Part shown: positions 15,301 to 37,582 of the stretch, piece after piece
Layout: the number at the start of each line of letters is the position of its first letter
Numbering within the stretch: position 1 is the stretch's first letter
Assembly: GCA_013433145.1 (NCBI GenBank)
Contig: CM024177.1
Location: 7,652,110-7,716,109, forward strand
DNA: 64,000 nucleotides
Source of the DNA: Ascaris suum
Lineage: Eukaryota; Nematoda; Chromadorea; Rhabditida; Ascarididae
Direction of reading: 5' to 3'
Position numbers and translations under genes: made by a program
The notes under the pieces: generated by a model
The model's input: only the letters and a program-made list of their open reading frames with translations
What the model was told of the DNA's origin: nothing
Databases searched by the model: none

Positions 15301-18249
15301 CGCATATAGTGTTTTTTTTCTGTTTCAAAATTTAACAGAGCTTAGCGCAGCAAAGTTGTATGCAACCGGCATCGCCAATGGTCATTGAGGTGAGTACCAC
15401 AGAATTACAGTTGAAAGGATATTAAGATATTTGCTATCGATAGTAATGCTTAAGCAGAATTCTAAATCTGACTGTTAAAGTGCAAAATGCTAATGATACG
15501 ACCACAGAAATCCATTGGTACACTAAAGTCTGATGTGAAAGTTAGTAGGCGTTTCAAGGTATCCACTGGGGAAGGTAAATTAAAATGTGCGTCCTTCTTA
15601 TGTTTCTACAATCGAAATGGGTGGAATTTGAAAAAAAAAAAACTCACAGGGCTGATAAAAAATACGCTAATTTTTCATTTGGCCTTCCTTGATATAGCAC
15701 ACTCAGGTCGACGCGTTGATTAACAGGAAGTGCAATGCGCAGGTAAAAGACACCAATGAGCAAAAGCGCATTACGTTGTGACAATAGAGAAACACAGGAA
15801 CAAGTTAAATATGCAAGCGATTGCAACAGATATTTGCGCCTTGATATTACAAGGCAAAAACAAATAGCCCAGCAAGTATGTCAAAGGAACCAGATATACT
15901 TTTACTTCTCCGTCTTTGTTCACATGCAGAAACACAAGTATTCTTGAAACTTTACCCGTGTAACACAGAAATTCGATTGGTGCAAAATGTATGCAAATTT
16001 TTTAGCATCTAAGAATCTGTGATTCCTTTCAAAGTCAATCTCAGTTATATTGTGGTGCAGAGAGTGAGCAGACCTCTTAATAGATTTTGCAATTTCAGCT
16101 CCGATGTTTCGCGGAGCAGAAGATGCAGCACAAACACGCATACATATGCGCTTGTGCACAGCACGATATTGCCGCAATGCAAGAGCTTAAGAAAACAGAG
16201 GGTATGCCACTGGAAATGTGTCAGATTGACTCGCAATGCCGCGGCATTCGCGGCGCCAAAAGTTCTCGCTTGATGTCACGCTAAATTCTTTATGTCATGC
16301 TGGAGTTCGACGACTTTCTCCAGCAAACGAAATGAATAGGCAATAAAATTCTCCTACCGACAATGCTTAACTCGTCTTCATATGCATGTAGTGCTGACAT
16401 TCGCTTTCATAAGTGTGATTCTAATCGCTCAGAGGATGAATGCGTTGCTTCTTAAATCTTGGAACCCGGATGGCGACGATACGCTTTTGGTGGAATACTT
16501 GCAAAAAAGAAGCACTCAGATCTGCGGTCTATCATTGCAATCGGAGAAATACCTTGTAGTTAGCGAAATTTCACTGCTATTATTGAAATACCATTGCAAC
16601 TGGCAAAATTGTTTACCAATAATTTGTTATCTATTGCGAAAAAGAAAAACAAAAGATAAAATTTTGAAATGCGAAAGCGGGTATAATAATTAATACTGCA
16701 TGAAATATTTGAACTGCAAAGAATGCAATTAGGACTATCGACGAAAACAGCGACATGCTGAACAGAGAAATGACGATTGCTTTTCATTGGACATTTAACG
16801 ATCGCAAAACATTTAATCGAATAACCTTTGATGTGAAAAGAATGATGCAATTTTGCAAACTATAGGTCGTCATTTGAGAAACTATATTTCGATCATTCAG
16901 AGAGATGCAAAAATTTTAACTAACGGTAAAAACCAATAGAGAAGAGATAGAATTTTAAATTTTCGCGCTGAGCCATTGTTCATCATGAAATAAGAACGTA
17001 GAAAGAATACGAGAACATATAATGAATAGTCTATATGATAGAGAAGATCGTAAGCTGTTTTACCTTTTCATTCACGTAATCTCAAGAACGCTTCATTCGA
17101 AGGGGAAAAGAATAACATAGCGAGAGAAAACAACTCGGTCGCTTCAACAGAGAACGAAGATGTGTGACATTAACGAGGATCAATCAATGAAATATTTCAC
17201 TGTAATCAGTAGGTGACTGACCATAAAAATTCTCGTCTTGATGCGATGGGAACGGATAATACTTATGAAATATTCCATAGGTATAGAAGAATTTTTCATC
17301 GACAACTTTAGATACGAATAAGAACATTCTGGAAGCGAATAAGGCTATGCGAAAAAATTTGACCCACCTTGCTGAGTATCTCCCTCCAGGTTTGGATTTT
17401 AGATATAAGGTGACCTATATCCGGAATCTGAGGATTGGTTATTTTTTCAAAGCTTGGGCAATGATGTGAGCTTCATTTGTATCATGTGGAATAATGCTAG
17501 CCCATTATTTGGAAAATTCACCAATGAGAACGGAAGGCAGTGGGACTCATAAGATTTGGGTTCTTCACCGCCAATTTAGAGAAAATTTCGTACCTCATGT
17601 TGGCAATAGAGTTCACTAGAGATGTCTGAAATATTTCAAGTTAAACTTCATCGAATAGTTGAAATGGAAACAGATTTCATGTTGTGATCGTTGATGAGTG
17701 TAAGTAATAACACACTTTTCCCAAGCAAAGGTTTCTTTTTTCCAAAAACATGCAAAGGCATTAATCCCGCTTAACTTTTACGGTGAATTATTATAAGTCT
17801 AGTGATCCAACAAACATCCATCACAGCAATCATCCTGATGAATAGAATATTATGTCTTAAGATTGCTGGTAATAACCGACAAAATAACTGGAAAAACGAT
17901 GTCAAGCGAAGTTCATTCGCGAGGAAACCGTACGAGATATAGATTGCTATTGATTACAATATATTTCATTGAAGGTATCCTGGTTACAAGTATTATGAGG
18001 TTTTGATTGGTAAATACCATGATGATTCAGATGATAGCTGCGTGAAATGTATCGAGCGAAGGATGAGTTAAATGTGAAAAACGACCACTAACCGACTCCA
18101 CTGAAGTTCTCGTTGCGCCAGTAATCATCGATCATTGTTGTATACCATACGACACGATGCCCAGCGCTGACAAAATGCTTGATCATGCCGATAGTGCAAC
18201 GGTCGGAGCCTCCATTCCACTGTTCCGGATGCAAGATGACGACAAGCAT
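6367..18249 (-). CDS. alg-2: ALG2, GDP-Man:Man(1)GlcNAc(2)-PP-dolichol alpha-1,3/1,6-mannosyltransferase
   Basis: ALG2 adds the second and third mannoses to the dolichol-linked N-glycan precursor on the cytosolic face of the ER. Exons in transcript order are 18249-18093, 11993-11870, 11023-10839, 10135-9935, 8889-8771, 8357-8151, 7094-6993 and 6498-6367. All phases agree and give 408 aa, close to the family's usual 400-420. Motifs in order: N-terminal HPEQWNGGSDR (residues 7-17, replacing the typical HPDLGIGGAER); LHPGDWFSQN; DLIVIDHSAS; the ALG2-specific VKVLFYCHFPQQLV; IIMVNSHFT; VVYPPCDVD; FLSMNRFWPEKR; the GT-B/GT4 E-x7-E motif EHFGIVPIE (Glu295 and Glu303); CNSGGPAETVLEGVTG; then LLAEAMEQ and NFSLTGFRKRIDDAL. 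A Ser-rich tail follows. The ATG is only 2 nt after a good acceptor (CTCTAG), so an upstream exon or trans-spliced leader is likely. The first intron is 6.1 kb and holds a gene on the other strand. Confidence 0.93.
12967..16284 (+). CDS. Candidate gene nested antisense in ALG2 intron 1; unknown basic protein, about 200 aa
   Basis: The function is not recognised. Proposed exons are 12967-13203, 15339-15389, 15508-15558, 15798-15875 and 16099-16284 (stop TAA). Each is open in one frame and all four introns are phase 0. The best splice sites are AAC|GTAAGA, TTTAACAG|, GAG|GTGAGT and GCAATTTCAG|. Acceptors at 15507 and 15797 (CCACAG, ACACAG) are weaker. An AATAAA lies 58 nt after the stop. The product would be about 200 aa. 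The N-terminal part is Ser-rich and basic (SSRSRHNR), with an internal Met alternative at 13036. The middle (about 97-165) is charged and Gln-rich, perhaps coiled coil (RQKQIAQQ). The end has five Cys, including YICACA and CQIDSQC, then RGIRGAKSSR. The last exon is GC-richer than its surroundings. The first exon and start are the least certain; the last exon is the most certain. Confidence 0.5.
13956..14021. repeat. Imperfect tandem duplication, about 33 bp unit
   Basis: Two neighbouring copies share TTCCTATTG, then an (A/C)AAAGCTTAA(G/A) segment and CTAC. They lie in the ALG2 first intron and an intron of the nested gene. Confidence 0.55.
14921..14969 (+). other. Polypyrimidine tract ending in CAG
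   Basis: About 50 nt are almost pure C/T, ending in CCTTCCAG. This is a very strong-looking + strand acceptor. The sequence that follows, up to a GTGACT donor at about 15052, is not open in any frame. If used, it would be a non-coding 5' exon of the nested gene. The mirror-like C/T composition could also form triplex DNA. Confidence 0.4.
16342..16347 (+). terminator. Candidate polyadenylation signal of the nested gene (AATAAA)
   Basis: An exact AATAAA lies 58 nt after the TAA at 16282-16284. Such a short 3' UTR is typical of nematodes and supports 16099-16284 as a true last exon. Confidence 0.55.
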
Positions 18250-18329
18250 GCCTAGAGCGCATAAACAATAATGCTATTGACTTTCGCACTGCTCAAATCT
18301 CTACTATTGAGGGTTGCTTTTGGACAACG

Positions 18330-18373
18330 ATCATAGGCAATGAATATATCATAGGCAATATATCATAGGCAAT
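18330..18373. repeat. Three spaced copies of ATCATAGGCAAT
   Basis: Copies start at 18330, 18348 and 18362, just upstream (on the - strand) of the ALG2 N-terminal exon. Confidence 0.8.
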
Positions 18374-19479
18374 ATATTTGGTCGTCATAGGATCAAGGAG
18401 TGTCTTCAATAACTCGAAATGGAGACATTCTAACATGAAAATGCAATTTAACAGAATCAGTTGTGAGTAAGTCGATCCAAGGAAAGTTCTTCCGTGCTGA
18501 AAAAAAAAGGATGAAGCCAGCGTGTATGCAATGACTAGAAGCTGGCAAAGCATAGAACTGAATTCCAATAGCACTGGAATCAAAATCTCATGATTTTTAT
18601 TGCAGCTGTTGGGTTTGAATTAGAACGAGTACCTCACTGCTTAGCTATTCAAATACTGCATTGAGCGTTACGATTGAATAACACTAAAACTGAGTATTAA
18701 AGCTGCATACGTCATCACGAAATGGAAGTGCAACTTTTTGAGCTCGTCATTAGCTCATGCGCAAAGATGGCTCATTTTCAGAAGCGCCAGCGAACCCCAC
18801 CGATTCATGTCTAGCAAGTCTTTGAAGTGACCAAAAGCATGCGAACTTTTGCTGAACAATAAGAGAGCTGCTTATAAGAAAAAATATGGATAATTGACCT
18901 ATCCGACATTTTTTTACCTCACCATGCTTAAAACAGTAGAAGCAGAATTGCTTTTCATAGTTTTCAACTCTACGCGGCTGGCACGTTAAAGTAGAAGTAG
19001 GAAGTAGCAGTACTTACTAAGAGCAGCATGAAAGAGGATTCCATTAGAGAAAATGATTGATTCCTTCGAATGCCACGAATGACATGATCATTTTTTTTTC
19101 AGTTTCTTTAGATATATTCAAGCATACATCTCAAAACTCTTAACAAGAAGACAAAAGCTAGGATAGGTTGCGACTTAGAATAGGTCAGTCGTCCAATCCC
19201 TATTGAGTTTACACCTAGTAACTTTTAATGTCCTTGTCATTGGCAGTTTATGAAGCGTATATGTGTAAAAGGATTGAAATTTTTGCCTATTCTGGGTGCA
19301 GAAAGTTAGGGTATCCAGTGCGAATCAACTTTCATATACGCCGTCAGTCCGGTTGGATTGGCGATATCCTTCAACTCGTGCAGTACATTTATGCAATCTA
19401 CCCCATTTGTGCTGCATCGAACAGAATGGATAACTGAACAAGGCAAAATCTGCTGAGACTGTTAGCACCTTTTTGTCAC

Positions 19480-19606
19480 CAACGACGGACTTTTCGTTGA
19501 AGAACTTCCTTCGTACCCACCAAACGAATAGTGATAGGGGTACACAGATGAAAATTCCGAACACGTAGAGCAACAGTAAAAGTGTACGTTTCAGCAGCGG
19601 GAACAT
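19480..19606 (-). CDS. Candidate signal-anchor exon (alternative ALG2 5' exon or start of another gene)
   Basis: From ATG at 19606 the frame begins MFPLLKRT, continues through a strongly hydrophobic stretch of about 22 residues, and ends with the basic WWVRRKFF. This is the form of a type II signal anchor. A GT at 19479-19478 leaves phase 1. That fits the GC|ATG acceptor of the ALG2 N-terminal exon exactly: the split codon is Gly and joins in frame to MLVVILHPE. A second donor (AAG|GTGCTA, ending at 19469) leaves phase 0 and would not fit. ALG2 itself needs no such exon to reach family length. The exon is therefore either an alternative 5' exon giving about 451 aa, or the head of an unidentified - strand gene. 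Confidence 0.4.
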
Positions 19607-21229
19607 TCGGCGACTGCAGCCAGACGTCGATCTGTCCCAACAGATAAAGCGCGCCGATTGAACGACCCACTTCTCCACACAACTCTCCCACCTCCTCCGC
19701 CTCACGCTTCACTTTCCTAGACGTCAAGACCGCAACACAACCCCTATCGGAGCACTATCTCGTGCCTGCTTATCTCCTCCATTCATCGGCTCATCAAATC
19801 CGGATCGGGCAATACTCCACCGAGGAATGCACCATGTCGATATTCAATATCGGCTGTCTTCGTCACTGCCTTCATTCACATGTATTTCGTTTTTTATTCC
19901 TTCATGAGAACTGAGATCTGAGTGACTGCAAAACAGGAGTAATCTATCATCCCGCGTGAAGATGACGCAATAATCAGCAACATTCGTATGCGAAAAGGAT
20001 TTTACACTCAATAAAGGATGAAATTAAAGAACTCTTTTAATTGGAAGTTCCAACTGCAATGAAACAAAAGGGAACGCATTATATGAAAGAGCGATGAAGT
20101 CTCTTCTTGTCGAAAAACACATTTTTGATAGCAGATGAAAGTGAACGAAAACAAAGGAAAGTGATCGTGATTTCCTTGTCTTCTCATCAATTTCTATCAG
20201 ATAATAGTACAAAAAACATAAACGATTCTAGATATCTGATGATTGCGAAAAAGGAAATTCCAGAAATTTGCGACGAAGTGAGAAGATCCATTTTTTTTTT
20301 CAAATCTAAGCGATTTCATTTGAAGAATTATGCCAACGTTGTACATACTTCTGAGTATATGAGTGTATGCCCGCCGCTTTTGTGATTTCACTCCGCTAAA
20401 ATTTCTACCAACTGGAAAAATACGATGATTAAATTTGATAGGAGCACATCTGTACCAATATGATTTTCAAAATCTAATTTCTTTCCGAGGGTTCCATTTC
20501 TTTATGCTTTATAGCAACTTCACAGCTCAAAGCTAAAATCGAATATGGAAATGCATTTTGTTAGGGTTGAGTGTGCATGAGAAATTAACCCCTAGATGGA
20601 AAACCTCACTGCAGCATTCATTTATACGATTATTACAAAAAACCCTCGTACGCGCTATTTCATCGCTCGTATGCATCTATGCTAACTGATCGCTCGCTCA
20701 ACAACTCAAGTTTATTTTAAAAAATTCTAAACCCTCTCGCATTTCAGTGTATGAATGGACAAAAGCTGAGTCGAAAATGCTATCCACATGAGGAAACTGT
20801 TTCGTTGTCAAACTTATACTCATAAGCGAATCTTTGGTGCACTGAGAATGCATCAAGGCGCACGTTTTTTGTGTTAGCATACATATACGTGCAAACGCAT
20901 GTAAACTCACGCACATATATGCAAACGCTCGATGCAAGTGTTTGTCTGTGTCTGTACATGCGTCTTTATGTGCGTCTATATATGTATGCGGGTGTACTTG
21001 TGTTTTTTGTACGTGAGCGTGTGTGCCTTTCTGTATACGAGCATCCGTCTCTATGCATATTTTGCTATGCAGAATCGCAAAACTGTAGTATGCTGTATGC
21101 TATCTACATAGAGGGTGCCTGCCTGCTTATTTAATTGCTTATCATTTACGGCATTGCGGTGTCAAATGAGCGCGTGACATTATCACCTAATATGACAGTA
21201 GAGCGAATAGATGCGTAGTGGACACGTCG
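19607..21229. other. Intergenic region between divergent ALG2 (-) and SLC2-like (+) genes
   Basis: No exon is supported. The region probably carries promoters for both divergent genes. Its right part (20868-21062) is unusual in composition and is listed separately. Confidence 0.5.
20868..21062. promoter_or_regulatory. TG/CA- and TA-rich alternating tract upstream of the transporter
   Basis: About 195 bp are rich in TGTG, GTGCGT, ACATATA and ATGCAT-like steps, that is, alternating purine-pyrimidine sequence. It ends about 170 bp before the transporter ATG. Such sequence can adopt Z-DNA or act as a degenerate microsatellite. A promoter role is only inferred from position. Confidence 0.35.
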
Positions 21230-32391
<11,162 letters not shown>

Positions 32392-32486
32392 AAATGATTT
32401 ATTGACGCATTGCACAAAATACATGTGAAAATGCAACCGTCCTAATGAGTAGACTTCTAAGGGAGGAATCGATTATTCACTACTGA

Positions 32487-32518
32487 GGGGGGGGGAGGGG
32501 TGGGGCGAAAGTGAGGGG
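32487..32518 (+). other. G-run cluster, potential G-quadruplex
   Basis: Runs of nine, four, four and four G's are separated by 1, 1 and 9 nt, on the sense strand about 100 nt after the SLC2-like stop codon. It is therefore probably in the 3' UTR. Confidence 0.55.
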
Positions 32519-33522
32519 TTTCTGAGTTGATTGGTGGATGACGTTTGTGGAAACTTCTCGGCCTTAGAAGCATTTTTCACAGTTACTAGCAACTCTAAAA
32601 TAACTATTTTATTTCAGTAAGCTCATATTTCAAGAGCATTTAGAATATTTTTGAAGAGCATGCGGCATCATGAGATACCCAATTCCCTTCATTGTAATAT
32701 GCAGCAAAGGTTTTTTTCGGTCGAACATGTTTCTTATCACTTTATCACAAGATTTAGTCGAATTAGTTAAGGGAGGAGCAGTTATGCTGGAAAATACTAA
32801 TGCTTGAAATGGTTGAATGCTCTATAACGCTTGATAACGCAGTCAACAAATGAACAACGGAACATAACAATGAGTTGGCGATGGCAGGATCGCTACGTCG
32901 CGTGAGTCAAAGTTCTGTATGCATACAGCACCCATAATTTGAGTATACAAATGAACGTGCAATAAATTTGCATCGAAAATTTGCGTCAGCAAAATGGTAG
33001 GAAAGTATTGCATTTCGCTATAGTGGTGTTTGAAATTGGTCTCCTCAACATTTTAAGAACGGCTCCGCTACTCCCTTCATGAGACCAAAGAAAACCTCCC
33101 GTTGAAGGATCGTTCGTATAGCCAGAATAGAACTATATTGAACTGCAAAATGACTATTTCTACAGTGACTGAAATCATCCGTCATATATTAAAATCCTCA
33201 ATGATATCAATGAGAAACGCTTCTTTAACGGTAAGGAAACTTCGAAACACGTGAAAGTAATCGCTTGGAATGATGTGCACTCTTGAACTTCAACTTACTG
33301 CCTCAATCAGTTACACGAATATAGAGAAGCAACTATGGAAAGTGAGTTTGTAAGACTTCCTTCGATAGCGCCCGATTGAGAACAAAAAAATCTGGTTCTT
33401 TAGCCGCACTCGACAGATGGATGAAGGCGTCGTATGCAAACTTTATAACGCATTCAAAGTCGATGATTCATAAAGAAGGATGAAAGTTTAGCAGGGCTAT
33501 GGCTTTGCGGTAAGACTGTCGG

Positions 33523-33680
<158 letters not shown>

Positions 33681-33741
33681 TTTAGTAGGCTACGTGCATT
33701 ACCTGTGACACCTACCCATCCCAATAAGATCTACTGCGCTT

Positions 33742-34098
33742 GTGATACTTGCGCAAATTGCTGCACAAATATTTATGACAGCAACAATTAATTCCCTCTT
33801 AGCAGTTTCATTTATCTTTTCAACAATTATTGTGATGCGCTCTCATCCATCGGTGAAAGCGTTGTTGCATATGTACAGTCTGAGAGTCGATCACAAAACT
33901 AATTCCACGAAAAGAAGCACCAAACGAGTTGGATTCATTTCTGTGAATTTTTCATTCACATTGCTTTGTTGTTATATTTCGTTGCCTCGAAATAAAGTTC
34001 TATCTGTAATTTCTTGCCGAAAGCCTCATTATGCTATAATGTCAATGAGTGTTGGCAAATGTGGAAAATTTAAGAGTATTGTTTCAGTCATTATTTAG
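33742..34098 (+). other. Unassigned hydrophobic ORF (118 codons)
   Basis: An open frame with two hydrophobic stretches ([12 protein letters not shown]...STIIVM and VGFISVNFSFTLLCCYI) separated by a basic Ser/Lys-rich loop. It starts at a non-ATG codon, is AT-rich, and shows no decisive splice sites or family motif. It could be part of a membrane protein exon or chance. No function is assigned. Confidence 0.2.
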
Positions 34099-35970
34099 TG
34101 CAGTCGACGAGTTTCTTTGGGAATGTTTCAATACTGCACTTCAAGACTGCAATTTTTCTTATTCCACTAACAATTAACCGCGATTCTTCCCCTTAGGGTT
34201 TCTGTCAGCAATTCTAAGAAAACCTCATAGCATTCGTTGTTCGAAGCTCATTTAGCATGGAGCTTGGGACGCCAAAGTTTGTTTAAGATATCGGTGGATA
34301 GAAGCTTTTTCACGTCTCAGCGATCGATAGTGAAGAAGCATGTGACGTTGCTTCTTTCAATAAACATGCCTAGCGGTGATAACGTATGATGGCACCGAAA
34401 CGTCCCTTCATTAGCATTGCAATTGCGCGTCCCATTTTGACAAAAAAAAAAGCGATTCTGGGCAAATATGTCATCATTATGCAAAAGATATATATTCCAC
34501 GAAAAATATCTCTTCCAATATATTATGAAGATATTTCAATAGGCTCGCTCTGTACTGGCAATAAAATGAGGATTGCATTGCAAATCGATAATGTTACTTG
34601 AAGTCGCGCTTTGCGTTGTATCCAATTCGAAGCCATCATTTATATCCTTATAACTATTCGTACGGTGCATGCACAGATGTGAAGATGATTGCTGGAAATA
34701 AAACGCAAGAATGCTCTCTACCATCATGGTGATCACACAATTATTGCCATCAGCGGAACCATGCATGCACTAAACGATAGTTGATTATGAACATAGAAAT
34801 ATTATTAGATGGCATAACCATTAACTGAAAGGGGAACTTACGATGTCAAACTCAACAGGAATACCTTCCAGAAGATTGCTGACATTTTGAGAGGTGCGAA
34901 GTAAACTAGCGTTTTAAATGTAGAACTATTTTCATAAGTTTATTGCTGAGAAATTATTCAGTGACGGAATGGGATGTATTTATTGCCAAAGATTATGGTG
35001 ATATTTTAAGGTCTGATGGCGCAAATTACCGCCGCTCTCAAAATCTTATTGATTTATATTAGTTTATAATCGCAATTTTATAAATTTACTTATAACAAAT
35101 AGGTCAATTTCAACGTTCAACTATAGCATCTCATATAAAGGTATGCAAATTTTTCGTGAAAATTTAAACCTAGAGCATACATTTTAAGTTGAGCACTTGA
35201 TAGCTTGAAGCGGAAAATGGGTTTAGAGCAATCGCAATTCTCATGAGTGGTGACGATTCCCTCTCAAAATCACTTCATGAACAATGAATGTTCTAGTTGA
35301 ATACTTAGGAAGGACTTCATATTGTACACATCGTAAAAAAGACATTAATCTTTGGTCATTTTCTCCAGAGAGTTTCCATCGGTTTGCAGGATGGAAATGA
35401 TAGGTTTGGCACTGATTTTCGAGGGCAGTTGGAGAAGCTATCATAGTCGTTTAAAATTCCCGTTTGTAGTGCACCTGAGCCTTGAAGAACCTCAAAGGTG
35501 TTAGCAGCCCACATATCAATTTATTGCTCCAAATGTACGAACGAATTATTTTTCCCCAATGCTGACTTCTCAATAAACTGAAAAAGTTTTACAGTATGAA
35601 GTTGAACATCCTACTGCCAAAGTAAACATTTGTCCTCCAAATGCGCCACCTTGGTGATGGTTTTGTGATGTCTATTTGCGTAGAAAATTGAAGAATTCCA
35701 TCGTAAAATTCGCGCCATGGTAGAAATCGGAGGTCTTAGCAATAGAAAGCGTTGTTTCAAGTTTCATTCTTTTATTTCTCAGAGCATGGTGGTTGACATG
35801 CTGCTGTTCTGCATTGAAACTAACGACTTCTATGGGACATTTTTCTATCCTGAAGCTCAATCGTGTAGCTGTTCCAGAGATAATGCTGAAAGTGAAGTTT
35901 AGAGTTAAGCTGTTGCAACAAATCATTGTCCCAAAGATCCCCACAGTTTCACGATTTCTCTTGATTCTCG

Positions 35971-36125
<155 letters not shown>

Positions 36126-37510
36126 TGTTCGTCTGTTCTGTAGTTTCCATGCGTAGAGCAACTGAAGCTGGAGTCATGAAGTTTGACGCGTATTGCCATA
36201 TTTTAGCCAGCATTGCACCTTTTAAAACTATTCTCTTACTTAACCGTTTTTCAATCAATGTGTCACACTGAAGGAGGTCTTTTATTCTATCGGCATAGGT
36301 TGTGTGATTCAGTTAGCATATTATGTTTCCTGAAATTCATCATATTTTTAAATTCAGACCCCGATAAGTACACTCTTAAATTCACTTCATGATCTTGCCT
36401 AATAAAAAGCATTAAACTATCGTCGAAACCTTCTCCTCTAGATAGAATGGAACAGTAGTGGCTTTCAATTGCGGTCATTGCCTATTTACATTACGCCACA
36501 GCGATGTGAATAACCCTAGCTAATTTGCAATGAAGTTTCTGAGGATGAGACATCTCTTTTACCTCCAAAACTGTAAATATAGAAAGCAGTGGATACGTTT
36601 TCATAGCATACACCACATTTTGATCTATTAGTTCGTTATAATCTTACAAGTCCCCGATCTTCCAAGAATGTCATCTCCATTTGCTGGTTTATGGTTTCTC
36701 ACACTTTTGTGTGCATTCATTCCATCGCCAGTCTTCATATCTCGCTCATACTTACCTAAATTTTTGTCGAAATTTATTTATTCCCGTTGAGGAAGCGACA
36801 AACTCAGCAGTAAGTGGCGCCACTCATAGCCATAATCACAGCCACCGAAATAATAATTCTACTTTTTTGATGCTATATGAACAGGTGGGAAATCGACTAA
36901 TATGATGGTCTTTTAACGTTTTATGCTCACTCATATCGGCAGGTGAGATTTTACCTGTACGGGTGCATCAAAGACGCAATGACATCGGTTTTCTTACGTT
37001 CTATTAGGTGCGTGCTATCTGCAAACGTAATTCGACCGCTGATTTCATTTAAACCTTGCTCAATAAAACTGTCATGCGCATACAGCTATGCAAACACCGA
37101 AATGCACAACATTGCTTTGCCAGCTAGCTGTCCATATCACACAATCGCATCATTCTATCGATTGTGCGTTGTTGCGCTGGTCGATTTGTTTCGCGTTTCG
37201 TTAGGTAATATGTGTACTTTTTCAACAAAAGTCTTTTTCAATAAAATCAACACGTGAGTAGTATATAGATGCGTGAAGATTTCATTTTCATTTCCCATCT
37301 TGGCAGTTGCAGCAGCTAGAAAACTAGACGAAACACTATTACATCAAGCTGCTAGTACCGTCGGTGGTAACGTTAGTGTGTTACAGTGTAGATCCAACGT
37401 CGCCATCATCACTGCCTCTTTTTAGTTGCACTCGCCTCCTCCCTCTCTCCCATGCGCAATGATAAGTGGCTGACATAACTTTGGTGACAACTACTTCATC
37501 GCAACAGAAG

Positions 37511-37514
<4 letters not shown>

Positions 37515-37579
<65 letters not shown>
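37515..37579. repeat. (GA)n microsatellite, about 65 bp
   Basis: Uninterrupted AG dinucleotides in intergenic DNA. Confidence 0.98.

Positions 37580-37582
<3 letters not shown>

Larger units (their letters stand above)
11994..18092 (-). other. Large first intron of ALG2
   Basis: This 6,099-bp intron joins the N-terminal exon (ending Val plus one base) to the exon starting with the Ile-Arg-Asp-Ala-Lys segment. The split codon gives Glu. It contains the antisense candidate gene at 12967-16284. The rest (16348-18092 and 13204-15338) shows no supportable coding sequence, only short repeats and a polypyrimidine tract. Confidence 0.75.

Noticed and set aside
36668..36810. Signal-peptide-like 40-codon frame (MSSPFAGLWFLTLLC) and a nearby GTAAGT donor
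   Set aside because: The donor belongs to another frame, and no second exon or conserved peptide was found.
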